A stretch of 64,000 nt of DNA. It comes from Pirellulaceae bacterium (lineage in GTDB: Bacteria > Planctomycetota > Planctomycetia > Pirellulales > Pirellulaceae). The position numbers and the translations under genes are program-made. Below are positions 26,265 through 35,444 of this stretch, one piece after another. Positions within the stretch are counted from its first letter, which is position 1; every line of letters starts with the position of its first letter. The stretch covers positions 806,001 through 870,000 of the forward strand of contig JAHBXT010000003.1 of NCBI GenBank assembly GCA_019636385.1. The letters are read 5' to 3'. The notes under the pieces were generated by a model. That model was not told the DNA's origin. It searched no databases and saw only the letters and a list, made by a program, of their open reading frames with translations.

Positions 26265-28007
26265 TCATCGTCCACTGGGTTCCTGGTGCATTTTCTTAAA
26301 CTCCAGCAAACTTGGCGCCCACATGTGCCGGACTGGATCAACGTCTACGTGAACTACGGTACAGCGACCGGAGGCCAGAGCGCGCTCAATAGCTGGACGG
26401 AGCTGATCGGTGTGACTGACCCGTTCGCCGTGCGCCCCCATCGCCTCCGCCACCCGATCAAAGGCAATTTCATCAAAGTCGGCGTTAATGGTCTCCTCTG
26501 GTCCGAGCGACTTGCGGATCAAGGTTTTGATGGGACGGAGTGCGAAAGATTGGTTCATTTTGACCATCCCCCACTGCTTGTCGCAGCAAACAAGATAGAT
26601 AACGGACAAGCGGTTGCGCACAGCCGTCTCGATCTCTTGAATGTTAAAGCCCATAGCGCCATCGCCTATGATGCAATAGACTTGACGGTCGGGATGAGCC
26701 ACTTTGACGCCCAAAGCTTGGGCAACTCCGGCACCCAACATTCCAAACTTGGGGGTTCCCAGCACGGTCATTGGCGTGCGAATCTGGTGATAAAAGTTCC
26801 CCCACACCGCTGTGTTGCCGCCGTCAATGACATAAAACGCGTCGTCGCGAAACGTCTCTTGGCAGGCGCGCGCAACGTGGGCGGCTGTCAGTGGTGCGTC
26901 AGATTGCTTCCACAGACTATCCAGTTTGTCGCGCTGTTGGTGTTGCAGCTGTTGGTATCTGGCAATGGCTTGGCGTCGCGCCGCCAACTGCTTTTCGCCG
27001 ATTCTGTCAGCTAACAGGTCGACTAATTGCGTAAGAAACAGGCGAGCATCACCCAGGATGGCCAGATCCACCGGCTTGTTCAAGCCGAGAATCTCCTCGT
27101 CGATGTCAACTTGAATGTGTGTTTGTTGACTTGGCTGCCGCCAATGGGGTGCCTTGCCCCACCAATCCGTTTCGCCGATCCTTGAGCCAAGGGTCAAAAC
27201 GCAGTCAGCATCGTTTCGGACCTGATTGTTTAGCGCCACGTAAATCATGGGAATGCTCAGCGGACTGCTTTCGGCGATGGCTCCCCGAGCTGCCCAACTG
27301 GTGGTCACCGGTGCCTGCAGCGTTTCGGCAAGCCGGGTCAGTTCGCCGGCAGCCAGAGCATGCACGATGCCGCTGCCTGCATGAATCATCGGCATTTGAG
27401 CCTCAGCCAGCAGTTCGGCAGCTTGCCGCACCAATTGCGGATCGGGAACAATCGGTGAGGTGCGACGGTACGATTCGGGCCGGGGAATGGGAGCGATTAA
27501 CTGCTTTCCATTCAGGATATTTTCCGGGATATCCAAATGCACAACACCTGGCCGGCCTCGATAAGAAATACGCAGTGCCCGCTTCATCAATTCCAGAATG
27601 CGGTCTGGCGATGGCACTACACCACTCCACTTGGACATGGCCTTGATCGCACCGACTTGATTGAAGTACTGATAGCTACCCCCGCGATCGGGATAACCAA
27701 TGCCGGATCGGCGTGTGCTGGTGAGCACCAACACGCGATTGCCTTCGCCGTTTTCTACTGCGATGCCGGGCAGAACATTTGCAACCCCCGGTCCGTTGCT
27801 GGCCATACACACTCCTAGGCGACCGGTCGTTCTGGCGTATGCCGCCGCCATGTGAACCGCACAGGCCTCGTGGCGAGGACTAATCAGTTGAATCCCGTGC
27901 TTGCCCAACGAAGAGTACAAACCGAAATACGTTCCGTCGATAATTCCGAATACGTGCCGCACGCCCTCGGTCGCCAACATGCGAGCGACAGCATCACCAC
28001 CCAGCAT
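26265..28007 (-). CDS. Thiamine pyrophosphate-dependent enzyme (acetolactate synthase-like)
   Basis: A 580-residue ThDP enzyme with the three domains of the acetohydroxyacid synthase/decarboxylase family. The catalytic Glu is about residue 47 in SPRHEACAVHMA. The central domain follows VVHLDIPENILNG, and the ThDP-binding motif starts GDGAMGFNIQEIETA. The usual NN at the end of that motif is replaced by CD (VCCDKQW), a mild departure. Substrates could be pyruvate or another 2-oxo acid; it is not clearly IlvB, and no small regulatory subunit is adjacent. The ATG at 28007 with GTGGA before it is preferred to the GTG at 28016. It heads a four-gene minus-strand group. Confidence 0.8.
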   Translation of the reverse strand: MLGGDAVARMLATEGVRHVFGIIDGTYFGLYSSLGKHGIQLISPRHEACAVHMAAAYARTTGRLGVCMASNGPGVANVLPGIAVENGEGNRVLVLTSTRRSGIGYPDRGGSYQYFNQVGAIKAMSKWSGVVPSPDRILELMKRALRISYRGRPGVVHLDIPENILNGKQLIAPIPRPESYRRTSPIVPDPQLVRQAAELLAEAQMPMIHAGSGIVHALAAGELTRLAETLQAPVTTSWAARGAIAESSPLSIPMIYVALNNQVRNDADCVLTLGSRIGETDWWGKAPHWRQPSQQTHIQVDIDEEILGLNKPVDLAILGDARLFLTQLVDLLADRIGEKQLAARRQAIARYQQLQHQQRDKLDSLWKQSDAPLTAAHVARACQETFRDDAFYVIDGGNTAVWGNFYHQIRTPMTVLGTPKFGMLGAGVAQALGVKVAHPDRQVYCIIGDGAMGFNIQEIETAVRNRLSVIYLVCCDKQWGMVKMNQSFALRPIKTLIRKSLGPEETINADFDEIAFDRVAEAMGAHGERVSHTDQLRPAIERALASGRCTVVHVDVDPVRHMWAPSLLEFKKMHQEPSGR

Positions 28008-28016
28008 TCGTTCCAC

Positions 28017-28519
28017 TACGTGACCCCCAATGAATACTAACGCACTGCAGGCAGCACTAGAGCTGTCAACTCTCGGTAGATGCTGGTTTGAGGCACACGA
28101 CTATCGACAATGGATAACCCGCCAATGCTGCGGTTGCCGTACATTGTATTGGCTTCATCTATCTGGCTGGCGAGCATGCGGACTATGGAGATGCAGACCA
28201 GCCATGCTTCATTTTTTGCTGTCATGATGTTCAGCAAGAGCAACAACGAAACTCGAATAGAAAACGTTACTCAGTGGTCAAGCGGAACTACACCAATGGG
28301 TCAGATCGCCTTGATCAACTCCCTCTGTCGCACGCAATTAGGCGGGCAAAGTATACCTTATGGCCGACTTACCGCAACGAACTTTTCCATAAGCCAATTG
28401 CGCTCTCCAGGATATTTCTTCCCTAGGTGACCACTCCAGAGGTTGTGGCGCCGAGTACGGTTGAGTGCGGGCCGAACTGTTACCGATGCTCGTGATTGAA
28501 GGCTAATTCGGGCCGTGCT
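28017..28519. other. Divergent intergenic region, TPP enzyme / RND pump
   Basis: The genes on each side are divergent, so promoters for both should lie here. No clear gene was found. On the minus strand between about 28040 and 28160, a short stretch (IGGLSIVDSRVPQTSI) weakly resembles the C-terminal motif of GMC oxidoreductases and may be a relic. Confidence 0.35.
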
Positions 28520-28548
28520 TTGCGTCTGGTCGCCATTGGTGGTATGAT
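28520..28548 (+). promoter_or_regulatory. Candidate sigma70-type promoter for the RND efflux genes
   Basis: TTGCGT at 28520-28525 and TATGAT at 28543-28548 are separated by 17 bases, close to the sigma70 consensus. The predicted start near 28555 would give a leader of about 117 bases before the adaptor gene. The -10 box overlaps a 7-bp inverted repeat (28539-28545 with 28555-28561) that could be a repressor operator. Confidence 0.4.
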
Positions 28549-28561
28549 AAGGTTATACCAC

Positions 28562-28645
28562 AATCCCTTCGACAAGGGATTTTATCCTGCCCTAGCTGGC
28601 TGTTGAGGGCCAGCTGGAACAGGGTTAGTCTTTAGGCTGACCCTG
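28562..28645 (+). promoter_or_regulatory. Three consecutive hairpins in the leader of the RND operon
   Basis: Three stems follow each other: AATCCCTT/AAGGGATT (28562-28569 with 28574-28581, loop CGAC, followed by TTTA), AGCTGGC/GCCAGCT (28594-28600 with 28609-28615), and CAGGGTTAG/CTGACCCTG (28620-28628 with 28637-28645, one wobble). The last ends 26 bases before the adaptor ATG. The first could act as a weak terminator or attenuator. No known riboswitch class was recognised. Confidence 0.45.
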
Positions 28646-28671
28646 CCTACCGTTGCCCAGAGTTAAACTCG

Positions 28672-30201
28672 ATGACCGCAATCCTGCTGCTCAAGCCCGC
28701 CAATCAAGCTGCAAGTCGTGCCGAACGATCTGTAAGTGCGCGCTTTCGCGGGGTTTCCCGGCACGTAATGATGGCACTGTGTGCAGTGTTTGTATTGCTG
28801 GAAACATTACATAACCAGGGGCGCGTGTTCGCTCAAGAACCCGTTCCCATTCGGGCGACTGTCGTGCACCGGGAAGTGGTTCAAGAGGTGCAGACTTTCA
28901 TTGGAAACGTAACTCCGATTCGCAAGGCGCTCATCGGTAGCGGCGTCGAGGGTCGCGTGGCGGAATTAATGTTTGAAGCCGGTGACGCCGTGATACCCAC
29001 ATCCAGCCCGACCGACCCATTGACGGCTGATTCCTGGCAGCTGGGGGTCCCGCTGGCTCGGCTGCAAACCGATACCGTCGATATCGAACTGGCCGCCGCG
29101 CGGTCTGAGTTGAAGTCTCGTCAAGCCATGCACGCCGAGTTGCAAGCCGCATTACCAACCGAAATTCGCCAGGCAGAAGCGACTCAGCGGGCGGCTCAGT
29201 CCCGTTTTGAATTGGCCAAGCGGCAGCGGGAACGCGCTGAATCGCTGATGGAGCGTGGACGAGTTGTCTCCGAAAGCGAACTCGAACTGGCGCGCTCGGC
29301 GCATCAAGCGTCGCACTTTGAGCTGTTAGCTGCTGAGGCCGACTTGGATCGAATTCAAGAGACACAGCATGCGCGCATGGCACGGCTGGAAGCCAGTATT
29401 CTCAATCAATTGGAAGCCATACGTTTGCTGGAAGATCGTCGTCGCAAACATACAGTTTTTGCTCCGTTTGAAGGGATTGTCAGCGCGCGACACGCAGAGC
29501 TTGGACAGTGGCTAATGGTGGGCGCGCCGGTGGCCGAAGTGGTGCAAATGAACCCAATTGAAGTCGTGATTACGGTGCCCCAGAATAGTCTGCGCGACTT
29601 GCAGCGGTCGATTTCTCGCACTTCGGCAGCACAAGGTCTTTCAGCCAGTTCTGCGTCAACGACGTTGCGACCTGGACTGGCAGCGCAGGTGGTGGTCCAT
29701 GAAGAAGATCCAGCTGTTCAGGGTGAGGTCATTGCTGTTTTGCCTGCTGCCGATCTGCTGTCGCGGTCTTTCCCGGTCAAGATTCGGGCTCGTAATCCTC
29801 GAACGGAATTGGGGTTTCAATTACTTCCCGGCATGCTGGTCAAAGTTCAATTGGCCATTGGTCAGCGACAGCAGCGGTTACTGGCCGACAAAGATGCGCT
29901 GGTATTGAACAAAGACGGTCAGTTTGTCGTGCGCGTCGATCGCTCGGTGCAGCCACATCGGGCGCAATTGGTTCCGGTCAAGCTGGGCGCTACGGTGGAT
30001 CATCGCGTGGAGTTGATAGGCGATGTATCAGAGGAAGATTGGCTTGTGGTAGATGGCAACGAGCGACTTCGCAACGAACAGACGGTTAAAGTTGTTAACA
30101 GCGATGATTTGCAAACCACCCCAACACTGTCCGAGTCTAATCCTGTCAGTCAGCCGGTGGCCACGGCCGAAAAACCCAATTCAGGCGCTGTCACCAACTA
30201 G
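28672..30201 (+). CDS. RND efflux periplasmic adaptor (HlyD/AcrA family)
   Basis: A 509-residue membrane-fusion protein that bridges an RND pump to an outer-membrane channel. A hydrophobic signal/anchor segment (MMALCAVFVLLETLHNQG) ends near AQEPVPIRA. The first lipoyl half (IGSGVEGRVAELMFEAGDAV) leads into a long coiled coil of about 120 residues (RQAEATQRAAQSRFELAKRQ onward), then the second half (VFAPFEGIVSARHAELGQWL) and beta-barrel domain. The C-terminal tail after residue 480 is disordered. It is the first gene of a two-gene pump operon; no TolC-like gene is in the window. Confidence 0.88.
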   Translation: MTAILLLKPANQAASRAERSVSARFRGVSRHVMMALCAVFVLLETLHNQGRVFAQEPVPIRATVVHREVVQEVQTFIGNVTPIRKALIGSGVEGRVAELMFEAGDAVIPTSSPTDPLTADSWQLGVPLARLQTDTVDIELAAARSELKSRQAMHAELQAALPTEIRQAEATQRAAQSRFELAKRQRERAESLMERGRVVSESELELARSAHQASHFELLAAEADLDRIQETQHARMARLEASILNQLEAIRLLEDRRRKHTVFAPFEGIVSARHAELGQWLMVGAPVAEVVQMNPIEVVITVPQNSLRDLQRSISRTSAAQGLSASSASTTLRPGLAAQVVVHEEDPAVQGEVIAVLPAADLLSRSFPVKIRARNPRTELGFQLLPGMLVKVQLAIGQRQQRLLADKDALVLNKDGQFVVRVDRSVQPHRAQLVPVKLGATVDHRVELIGDVSEEDWLVVDGNERLRNEQTVKVVNSDDLQTTPTLSESNPVSQPVATAEKPNSGAVTN

Positions 30202-30270
30202 AATCTAAGGCTGACGGCAGGTATTCGGCACCTGCCTGACCGATTGTTAGCTCCACACAACGCGAATTCC

Positions 30271-33200
30271 ATGCATCCGATCGCCGCCTTTATTGAGAAC
30301 CCCGTTAAGGTTTCGGTGGGGGTCATCTTGGTAGTGCTATTTGGCGCTATCTCGCTGTGGGGCATGCCTATCCAACTGGCTCCGAATATCGAGCAACCAA
30401 TTGTCACCGTTTCAACGGTTTGGCCGGGCGCTAGCCCTTCGGAAGTCGAAAAGGAAATCGTTCAAGCGCAGGAAGAGCGGCTTAGATCTGTCGAAGGCGT
30501 CGTCAAGATGAGTGGCGAATGTCGTGAATCGGAAGGTACCATCATTCTTGAATTTGGCGTAGGTACCGATATGGAAGAGGCGGTATTGAAGGTCAATTCG
30601 CAACTCCAGCGTGTCAAAACCTATCCGTTAGATGCCGAGCGACCGGTCATTCGCACCTCTGACAATTCGGACGACGCCATTGCTTGGTTTGTGTTGAGCA
30701 CCTTGCCCCCGGACGACCAACTGTTGACCCGCTTTGCCGAACAAAATCCGCAACATCGTCAGGCAATCGAGCATATTTTGAAAGCTCGTAGCCCAGCGCT
30801 CAAGAATCTACGATTGGATGAACTGGCGCAACAGCATGCGGAGGCCGAATCGCTGTTGCCTCCGGCTCGCGATTTGAGTCACTATCGCAAGTACGCCGAA
30901 GACTACATCAAGGCAGAATTCGAGCGCGTTGACGGCGTGGCTAAATCCGATGTCTTTGGCGGGCAGATTCCGCAAATGGAAGTGCTGGTCGACGCGGATA
31001 AACTTGCAGCTCGGGGACTAACCTTGACGGATGTGCGCACCGCTTTGAGCAACGATCATCGCGATACTTCTGGCGGAAAATTTGACGAGGGTAAGCGTGG
31101 CTGGACGGTACGCACCCTAGGCGAATATCGTAGCCCGGATCAGATTGGCCAACAAATTATTCGCCACACTGCGGGACAACCCGTCTATGTCCGCGATGTC
31201 GCCGAGGTGCGCTTGGGTTACGAACGACCGACAGGTATGGTGCGTCGATTCGGTGCCACCAACATCTCGATCAATTGCAAACGTGAGCCCGGCGCCAACG
31301 TGATGGAAATCATGCGCGGCCTCAAGGCGAAAATGGAACAACTCAATACGGGCAGATTGCGCCGTGAGGGATTGGTCCTTTATCAGGTATACGACGAAAC
31401 TGAGTACATCAGCTCGGCAGTGGGTTTGGTAAATCAAAATATTATGCTGGGCGGGGCGCTGACGATCATCGTGATGATCTTGTTCTTGCATCTTGATGCC
31501 CGGACATGGATTGTCGTGCCGCTGCTGGCGGCAACTGCAGGCTTAGCCGTCCTCTGGTCGGCTTGGTTCTTCATACTCACCTTGGCCATCATCGTGACGG
31601 CAGGCTTCTGGTATGCCCGAGGCACTCTGGTGGTAGCTATTGCGATACCCACCAGCATTCTCGGCACATTCATTGTCTTGACCCTGCTAGGGCGATCGTT
31701 GAACGTAATTAGTTTGGCGGGCTTAGCGTTTGCGGTGGGTATGTTGGTTGACAATGCCGTTGTGGTTTTGGAAAACATCTATCGCCATCACCAGTCAGGC
31801 CAGGGCGCCCGAGACGCAGCTCGAACAGCTAGCTTGGAAGTCTGGGGGGCAGTGCTGGCATCGACGCTGACCACCCTGTTTGTATTCCTGCCGGTACTAT
31901 TTCTGGAGGGCGAAGTCGGCCAGTTGTTCATCGATATCGCGCTGGCGATCAGTGCTGCCGTAACATTTAGTCTGCTGGTTAGCATTGTTGTAATTCCAAC
32001 GGCGGCGGCGCGCATACTTAACGATCATTCAGGTACTACCGTGGGTTCAGTTGTCAATTCTGCTGGCGACAAGCTGCCGACGAGCGGCCTGCTGGCTAGG
32101 GGTGGTCAGTGGTTTACCGATGCGGTCTGCAATCTCAACCAGTGGATTCAACGCACAACCATGCGCCGAATTTCCACAGTTTTTTTGCTGTTGGCGGGCT
32201 CGCTGGGTGCAACCTTGTTTATGCGCCCAGAATTGGAGTATCTACCTGAAGGAAATCGCAACCTTATCTTTGGTATCTTGAATCCGCCACCGGGATACAA
32301 CATCGAACGCTTGTCCGCCATGGGTCAACAGATCGAGCAGAGAACTCGGCCCAACTGGGACTTCAACGCTGATCAGCTCGCTCAGAAATCCAAGGACTTT
32401 GTTGCCATTGACGATTTCTACTATGTCGCTCGGGACAGTGGTGCTTTTCTCGGTTTCCGCGCCTACGATCCGCTGCAGGCCCGCAATTTGATTCCGCTGA
32501 TTCGCGAAGAGTTCAAGCAAGATTTTCCAGGAACTTTTCTCCATGTTTCACAGTCCAGCCTATTTGGACGCGGCATGTCCGGCGGACGTAGCATCGATGT
32601 CGAGATCGTTGGACCTGAGCTGGAAGACCTTGTGAACATCGGCGGTCGAATTCTTGGCGACGTACAAGCTACTTTCCCAGATACAACGCAGGTACGACCC
32701 ATTCCCAGTCTGGACCTGTCGAGCCCGGAGTTGCATGTGATTCGCAAACCAGAGCAAGGGTCCGAACTTGGAATCAGTAACTCGGAGCTAGGCTTTGTGG
32801 TTAGCACCATGGTCGACGGAGCATATATTGCTGACTATTTCTTGGCCGGGCAAAAGGTCAGGTTGGTGCTTCGCACCAATGATAGTTATGCATCACGGAC
32901 ACAGGATTTACAGTCGCGGTACATCGCCACACGTAATATGCGTGCACCGGTTCGCCTGGATGCGCTGGCCGATGTTACGATTACTTCGGGGCCGCAACAG
33001 ATTCTTCGCCGTGAAGGCCAACGGGCTGTGACTATCCAGGTCTCGCCACCTCCCGAATTGAGCCTGGATCGCTGCATCTCTCAATTGAATTCAGAAATCC
33101 TCAGGCCGCTTGAGGAGGACGGTGCGTTAGGCAGCGACTATCAGATCAATCTCAGTGGAACAGCCGACAAATTAGTCCAAACCTGGAATGCGCTACGATG

Positions 33201-33732
33201 GAATTTCTTATTGGCATTGCTTATCACCTACCTGCTGATGGCCGCCCTGTTTGAGTCCTGGCTTTATCCACTGGTGATCATTTTGACAGTGCCGTTGGCG
33301 ATGGTCGGCGGAATCTTGGGCTTACAGTTGCTCAATCTGTACTCCAGCCTAGTAGGTGCTCGACCACAGAATCTTGATGTGCTGACCATGTTGGGCTTTG
33401 TGATTCTGATTGGTACCGCCATCAATAACGCCATCTTGCTCGTCCATCAGGCGCTGAATCTGATGCGAATTGAGAATATGGATACACAGCGCGCCATCAT
33501 CCAGTCCGTTCGTACACGAATTCGGCCCATCTTCATGACCACACTCACTACAGTGTTTGGTTTGGCACCGTTGGTCTTCTTTCCTGGCGCTGGTAGTGAA
33601 TTGTATCGGGGTATCGGTAGCGTCGTTTTCGGGGGGCTGATCGCATCGGCAGTATTTACGCTGGTCATGATCCCGGCCCTATTCAGCCTGGTAATTTCAG
33701 TGAAGGATCGCTGGACAGGCCAAGGCTCCTAG
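30271..33732 (+). CDS. RND efflux permease (AcrB/HAE1-like)
   Basis: A 1153-residue proton-driven inner-membrane pump. The N-terminus (NPVKVSVGVILVVLFGAISL), the porter region (VWPGASPSEVEKEI), the TM4 motif GMLVDNAVVVLENIY and the C-terminal FVILIGTAINNAILLVHQAL and RPIFMTTLTTVFGLAPLVFF are all characteristic. The proton-relay position has Asp-Asn, not Asp-Asp, as in many HAE-type pumps. Unusually, about 45 mostly hydrophobic residues are inserted between TM2 and TM3 (encoded about 31495-31635). The ATG at 30271 is preferred to the TTG at 30244. Substrate is unknown. Confidence 0.9.
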   Translation: MHPIAAFIENPVKVSVGVILVVLFGAISLWGMPIQLAPNIEQPIVTVSTVWPGASPSEVEKEIVQAQEERLRSVEGVVKMSGECRESEGTIILEFGVGTDMEEAVLKVNSQLQRVKTYPLDAERPVIRTSDNSDDAIAWFVLSTLPPDDQLLTRFAEQNPQHRQAIEHILKARSPALKNLRLDELAQQHAEAESLLPPARDLSHYRKYAEDYIKAEFERVDGVAKSDVFGGQIPQMEVLVDADKLAARGLTLTDVRTALSNDHRDTSGGKFDEGKRGWTVRTLGEYRSPDQIGQQIIRHTAGQPVYVRDVAEVRLGYERPTGMVRRFGATNISINCKREPGANVMEIMRGLKAKMEQLNTGRLRREGLVLYQVYDETEYISSAVGLVNQNIMLGGALTIIVMILFLHLDARTWIVVPLLAATAGLAVLWSAWFFILTLAIIVTAGFWYARGTLVVAIAIPTSILGTFIVLTLLGRSLNVISLAGLAFAVGMLVDNAVVVLENIYRHHQSGQGARDAARTASLEVWGAVLASTLTTLFVFLPVLFLEGEVGQLFIDIALAISAAVTFSLLVSIVVIPTAAARILNDHSGTTVGSVVNSAGDKLPTSGLLARGGQWFTDAVCNLNQWIQRTTMRRISTVFLLLAGSLGATLFMRPELEYLPEGNRNLIFGILNPPPGYNIERLSAMGQQIEQRTRPNWDFNADQLAQKSKDFVAIDDFYYVARDSGAFLGFRAYDPLQARNLIPLIREEFKQDFPGTFLHVSQSSLFGRGMSGGRSIDVEIVGPELEDLVNIGGRILGDVQATFPDTTQVRPIPSLDLSSPELHVIRKPEQGSELGISNSELGFVVSTMVDGAYIADYFLAGQKVRLVLRTNDSYASRTQDLQSRYIATRNMRAPVRLDALADVTITSGPQQILRREGQRAVTIQVSPPPELSLDRCISQLNSEILRPLEEDGALGSDYQINLSGTADKLVQTWNALRWNFLLALLITYLLMAALFESWLYPLVIILTVPLAMVGGILGLQLLNLYSSLVGARPQNLDVLTMLGFVILIGTAINNAILLVHQALNLMRIENMDTQRAIIQSVRTRIRPIFMTTLTTVFGLAPLVFFPGAGSELYRGIGSVVFGGLIASAVFTLVMIPALFSLVISVKDRWTGQGS

Positions 33733-33761
33733 CAAGGCAACCTACTAGCCGCGATTGTTCC

Positions 33762-34379
33762 TCAGAAGGATTCAGTGGGCGGTGCAACCGCCAGCTGCAA
33801 TTGGTTCTCGACACGCTCGATGCCAGGTTCCATGGCCACCATCTGGCTGAGCAAATCGGCAGTTCGTTGAGAGTTCACTCGACCTGTCAATTGAGCGACG
33901 CTCCCGGAGATTTGGAGCTGCACTTCCGATCCGCCAATTCGGAATACTCGTTCCTGTAACCGCTGCTGTACCAAGTTAACGCGTTGGACGTCAACCTGCC
34001 CAAACGGCTGTACATCGACGACATCATCAAGAGCGAGTTCCAGTCGCGGGTAGTAAAGGCCCGATGCTGGCTGCGGCGGTAGCGGACGATTCAGTCGTCG
34101 CGATTCATCAGGCTTAACTCTTAGGGTCTCGGTCGCCGGTCGAACACGCCCGGTAGCCACGGCTTGTTGAGCACCTACGAATCCTGCCTGACTGGTGCGG
34201 CTAGCACCGACAAACTCGCGCTTCGACCGATTGCCGCGCAAAAAGCGTTCGTTACCACTCAGCACGCCGGGCTGCGCGTCAGGTCGCTGGCCGAACATTT
34301 GGGCGCTAGCCGTGCTGTTCCATTGACAGCAGATAAATGCAAGAACCAGTACTACGAGCAGCTGTTGGTTGAATCTCAT
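33762..34379 (-). CDS. Exported BON-domain protein
   Basis: A 205-residue secreted protein. The signal peptide (LLVVLVLAFICCQ, cleavage near ASA) is followed by an Arg/Gln-rich linker. The C-terminal 90 residues form a BON-type domain (VQRVNLVQQRLQERVFRIGG, then SGSVAQLTGRVNSQRTADLL, then GIERVENQLQL). BON domains bind lipids or surfaces in envelope proteins and occur in secretin-associated proteins. It lies about 110 bases after the last pseudopilus gene on the same strand, and its end faces the RND gene with a 29-base gap. It may be part of the secretion operon. Confidence 0.65.
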   Translation of the reverse strand: MRFNQQLLVVLVLAFICCQWNSTASAQMFGQRPDAQPGVLSGNERFLRGNRSKREFVGASRTSQAGFVGAQQAVATGRVRPATETLRVKPDESRRLNRPLPPQPASGLYYPRLELALDDVVDVQPFGQVDVQRVNLVQQRLQERVFRIGGSEVQLQISGSVAQLTGRVNSQRTADLLSQMVAMEPGIERVENQLQLAVAPPTESF

Positions 34380-34487
34380 GACTATACCGATCTAGTGTTT
34401 GAGGTTGTGGGCATTAGGGGAGCGATTCCAGAATTCGGCTGGGTTCCGATCAACGCCCGCGGAGACCTGTATCATGAAGGGTTGAAA

Positions 34488-35444
34488 CTAGGATCGCTCG
34501 CGAAGCGCGCCATTTGCACTGCCAGACTCCCCTGCATTGGATACCCTGGACAGTGCTTCGGCGACAGATTGCCCAAGTGATATTTTAATTGGCTGGCGAT
34601 TGACCTGAATCAAGGCATGATCCTGGTGAATCTCTGTCACTTCAATATCGTGCAACGCAAGAGGCAATCGCTGTCTAGCATTCAGCACTTCCGTTTGACC
34701 GGAAGCGTCAATCGAGAACCAGACCTGTGACTGACCATTGCGGTCGGTGGTGATAGCTTTCAACTGCACATCCATCAAAGCCTTGGCAAATCCACGAGCA
34801 AACAAATTGCGACTTACCAATTCCGTTTGCACGCTGGCGGGTGGTCGTCGATCCTTCGCGAGCTGCCAGGTGCTCAGCGAATCTTTGCGAGTAGAGCCGT
34901 TAAGGCTCAGTACCTCGATAGTCAAATTTCCATCCAATTCGCCTCCGGCACCCAGCGGATTAAAAGCTACGGAAGTGATCTTGTGTAACTGCGCCGCGTT
35001 CTGGAACTCGCTCAGCAAATCAGACCATTGCGCCAATGTGCCTTGTCCGCGCAAGGAGTATGTGATCGAATGCCCTACCAGTACTCGCTGGCGGCGTTCC
35101 GTACGCGAACGAATTTCAATGCGCCGTGGCAATGCGGCATCAACCGAAGCCGATCGCAACTGATGCTCGCTGACCAGCCGCAACAGCCAATCCTGGTATG
35201 CAGCCCGAGCCAGTTGTGGTTCATAGGGCAAAGCCCGCTGCTGATAACTATCAAGCCTTTGAACCGCCTTCTGAGCCGCCTTGTATTGGCTATCCAGGTC
35301 GTTCCGCTGCTGCCCCAGCCGTACCAAGTCTGCCGACAAACGTTGCGTCGGCTCCTCAATCTGCGTGCGATAAAGTCGATCGGCGCCGTATAGTCCAAAC
35401 ACAAGACCGGCGGCGAGCAACAGCAATTGCGTCCGTCGATTCAT
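34488..35444 (-). CDS. PilO/GspM-like inner-membrane protein
   Basis: A 318-residue bitopic protein with one N-terminal membrane helix (LLLLAAGLVFGLYGADRLY), a coiled-coil segment (LSADLVRLGQQRNDLDSQYK) and two periplasmic alpha/beta regions. This is the architecture of PilO and GspM, which link the cytoplasmic ATPase platform to the pseudopilus. Sequence motifs are weak in this family, so the call depends on topology and position after the PilM/PilN-like gene. The ATG at 35444 overlaps that gene's stop (ATGA). Confidence 0.6.
   Translation of the reverse strand: MNRRTQLLLLAAGLVFGLYGADRLYRTQIEEPTQRLSADLVRLGQQRNDLDSQYKAAQKAVQRLDSYQQRALPYEPQLARAAYQDWLLRLVSEHQLRSASVDAALPRRIEIRSRTERRQRVLVGHSITYSLRGQGTLAQWSDLLSEFQNAAQLHKITSVAFNPLGAGGELDGNLTIEVLSLNGSTRKDSLSTWQLAKDRRPPASVQTELVSRNLFARGFAKALMDVQLKAITTDRNGQSQVWFSIDASGQTEVLNARQRLPLALHDIEVTEIHQDHALIQVNRQPIKISLGQSVAEALSRVSNAGESGSANGALRERS

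Noticed and set aside
26148..27014. A 288-codon plus-strand open frame
   Set aside because: It is opposite the TPP-enzyme gene, and the real protein with its ThDP motif occupies the other strand.
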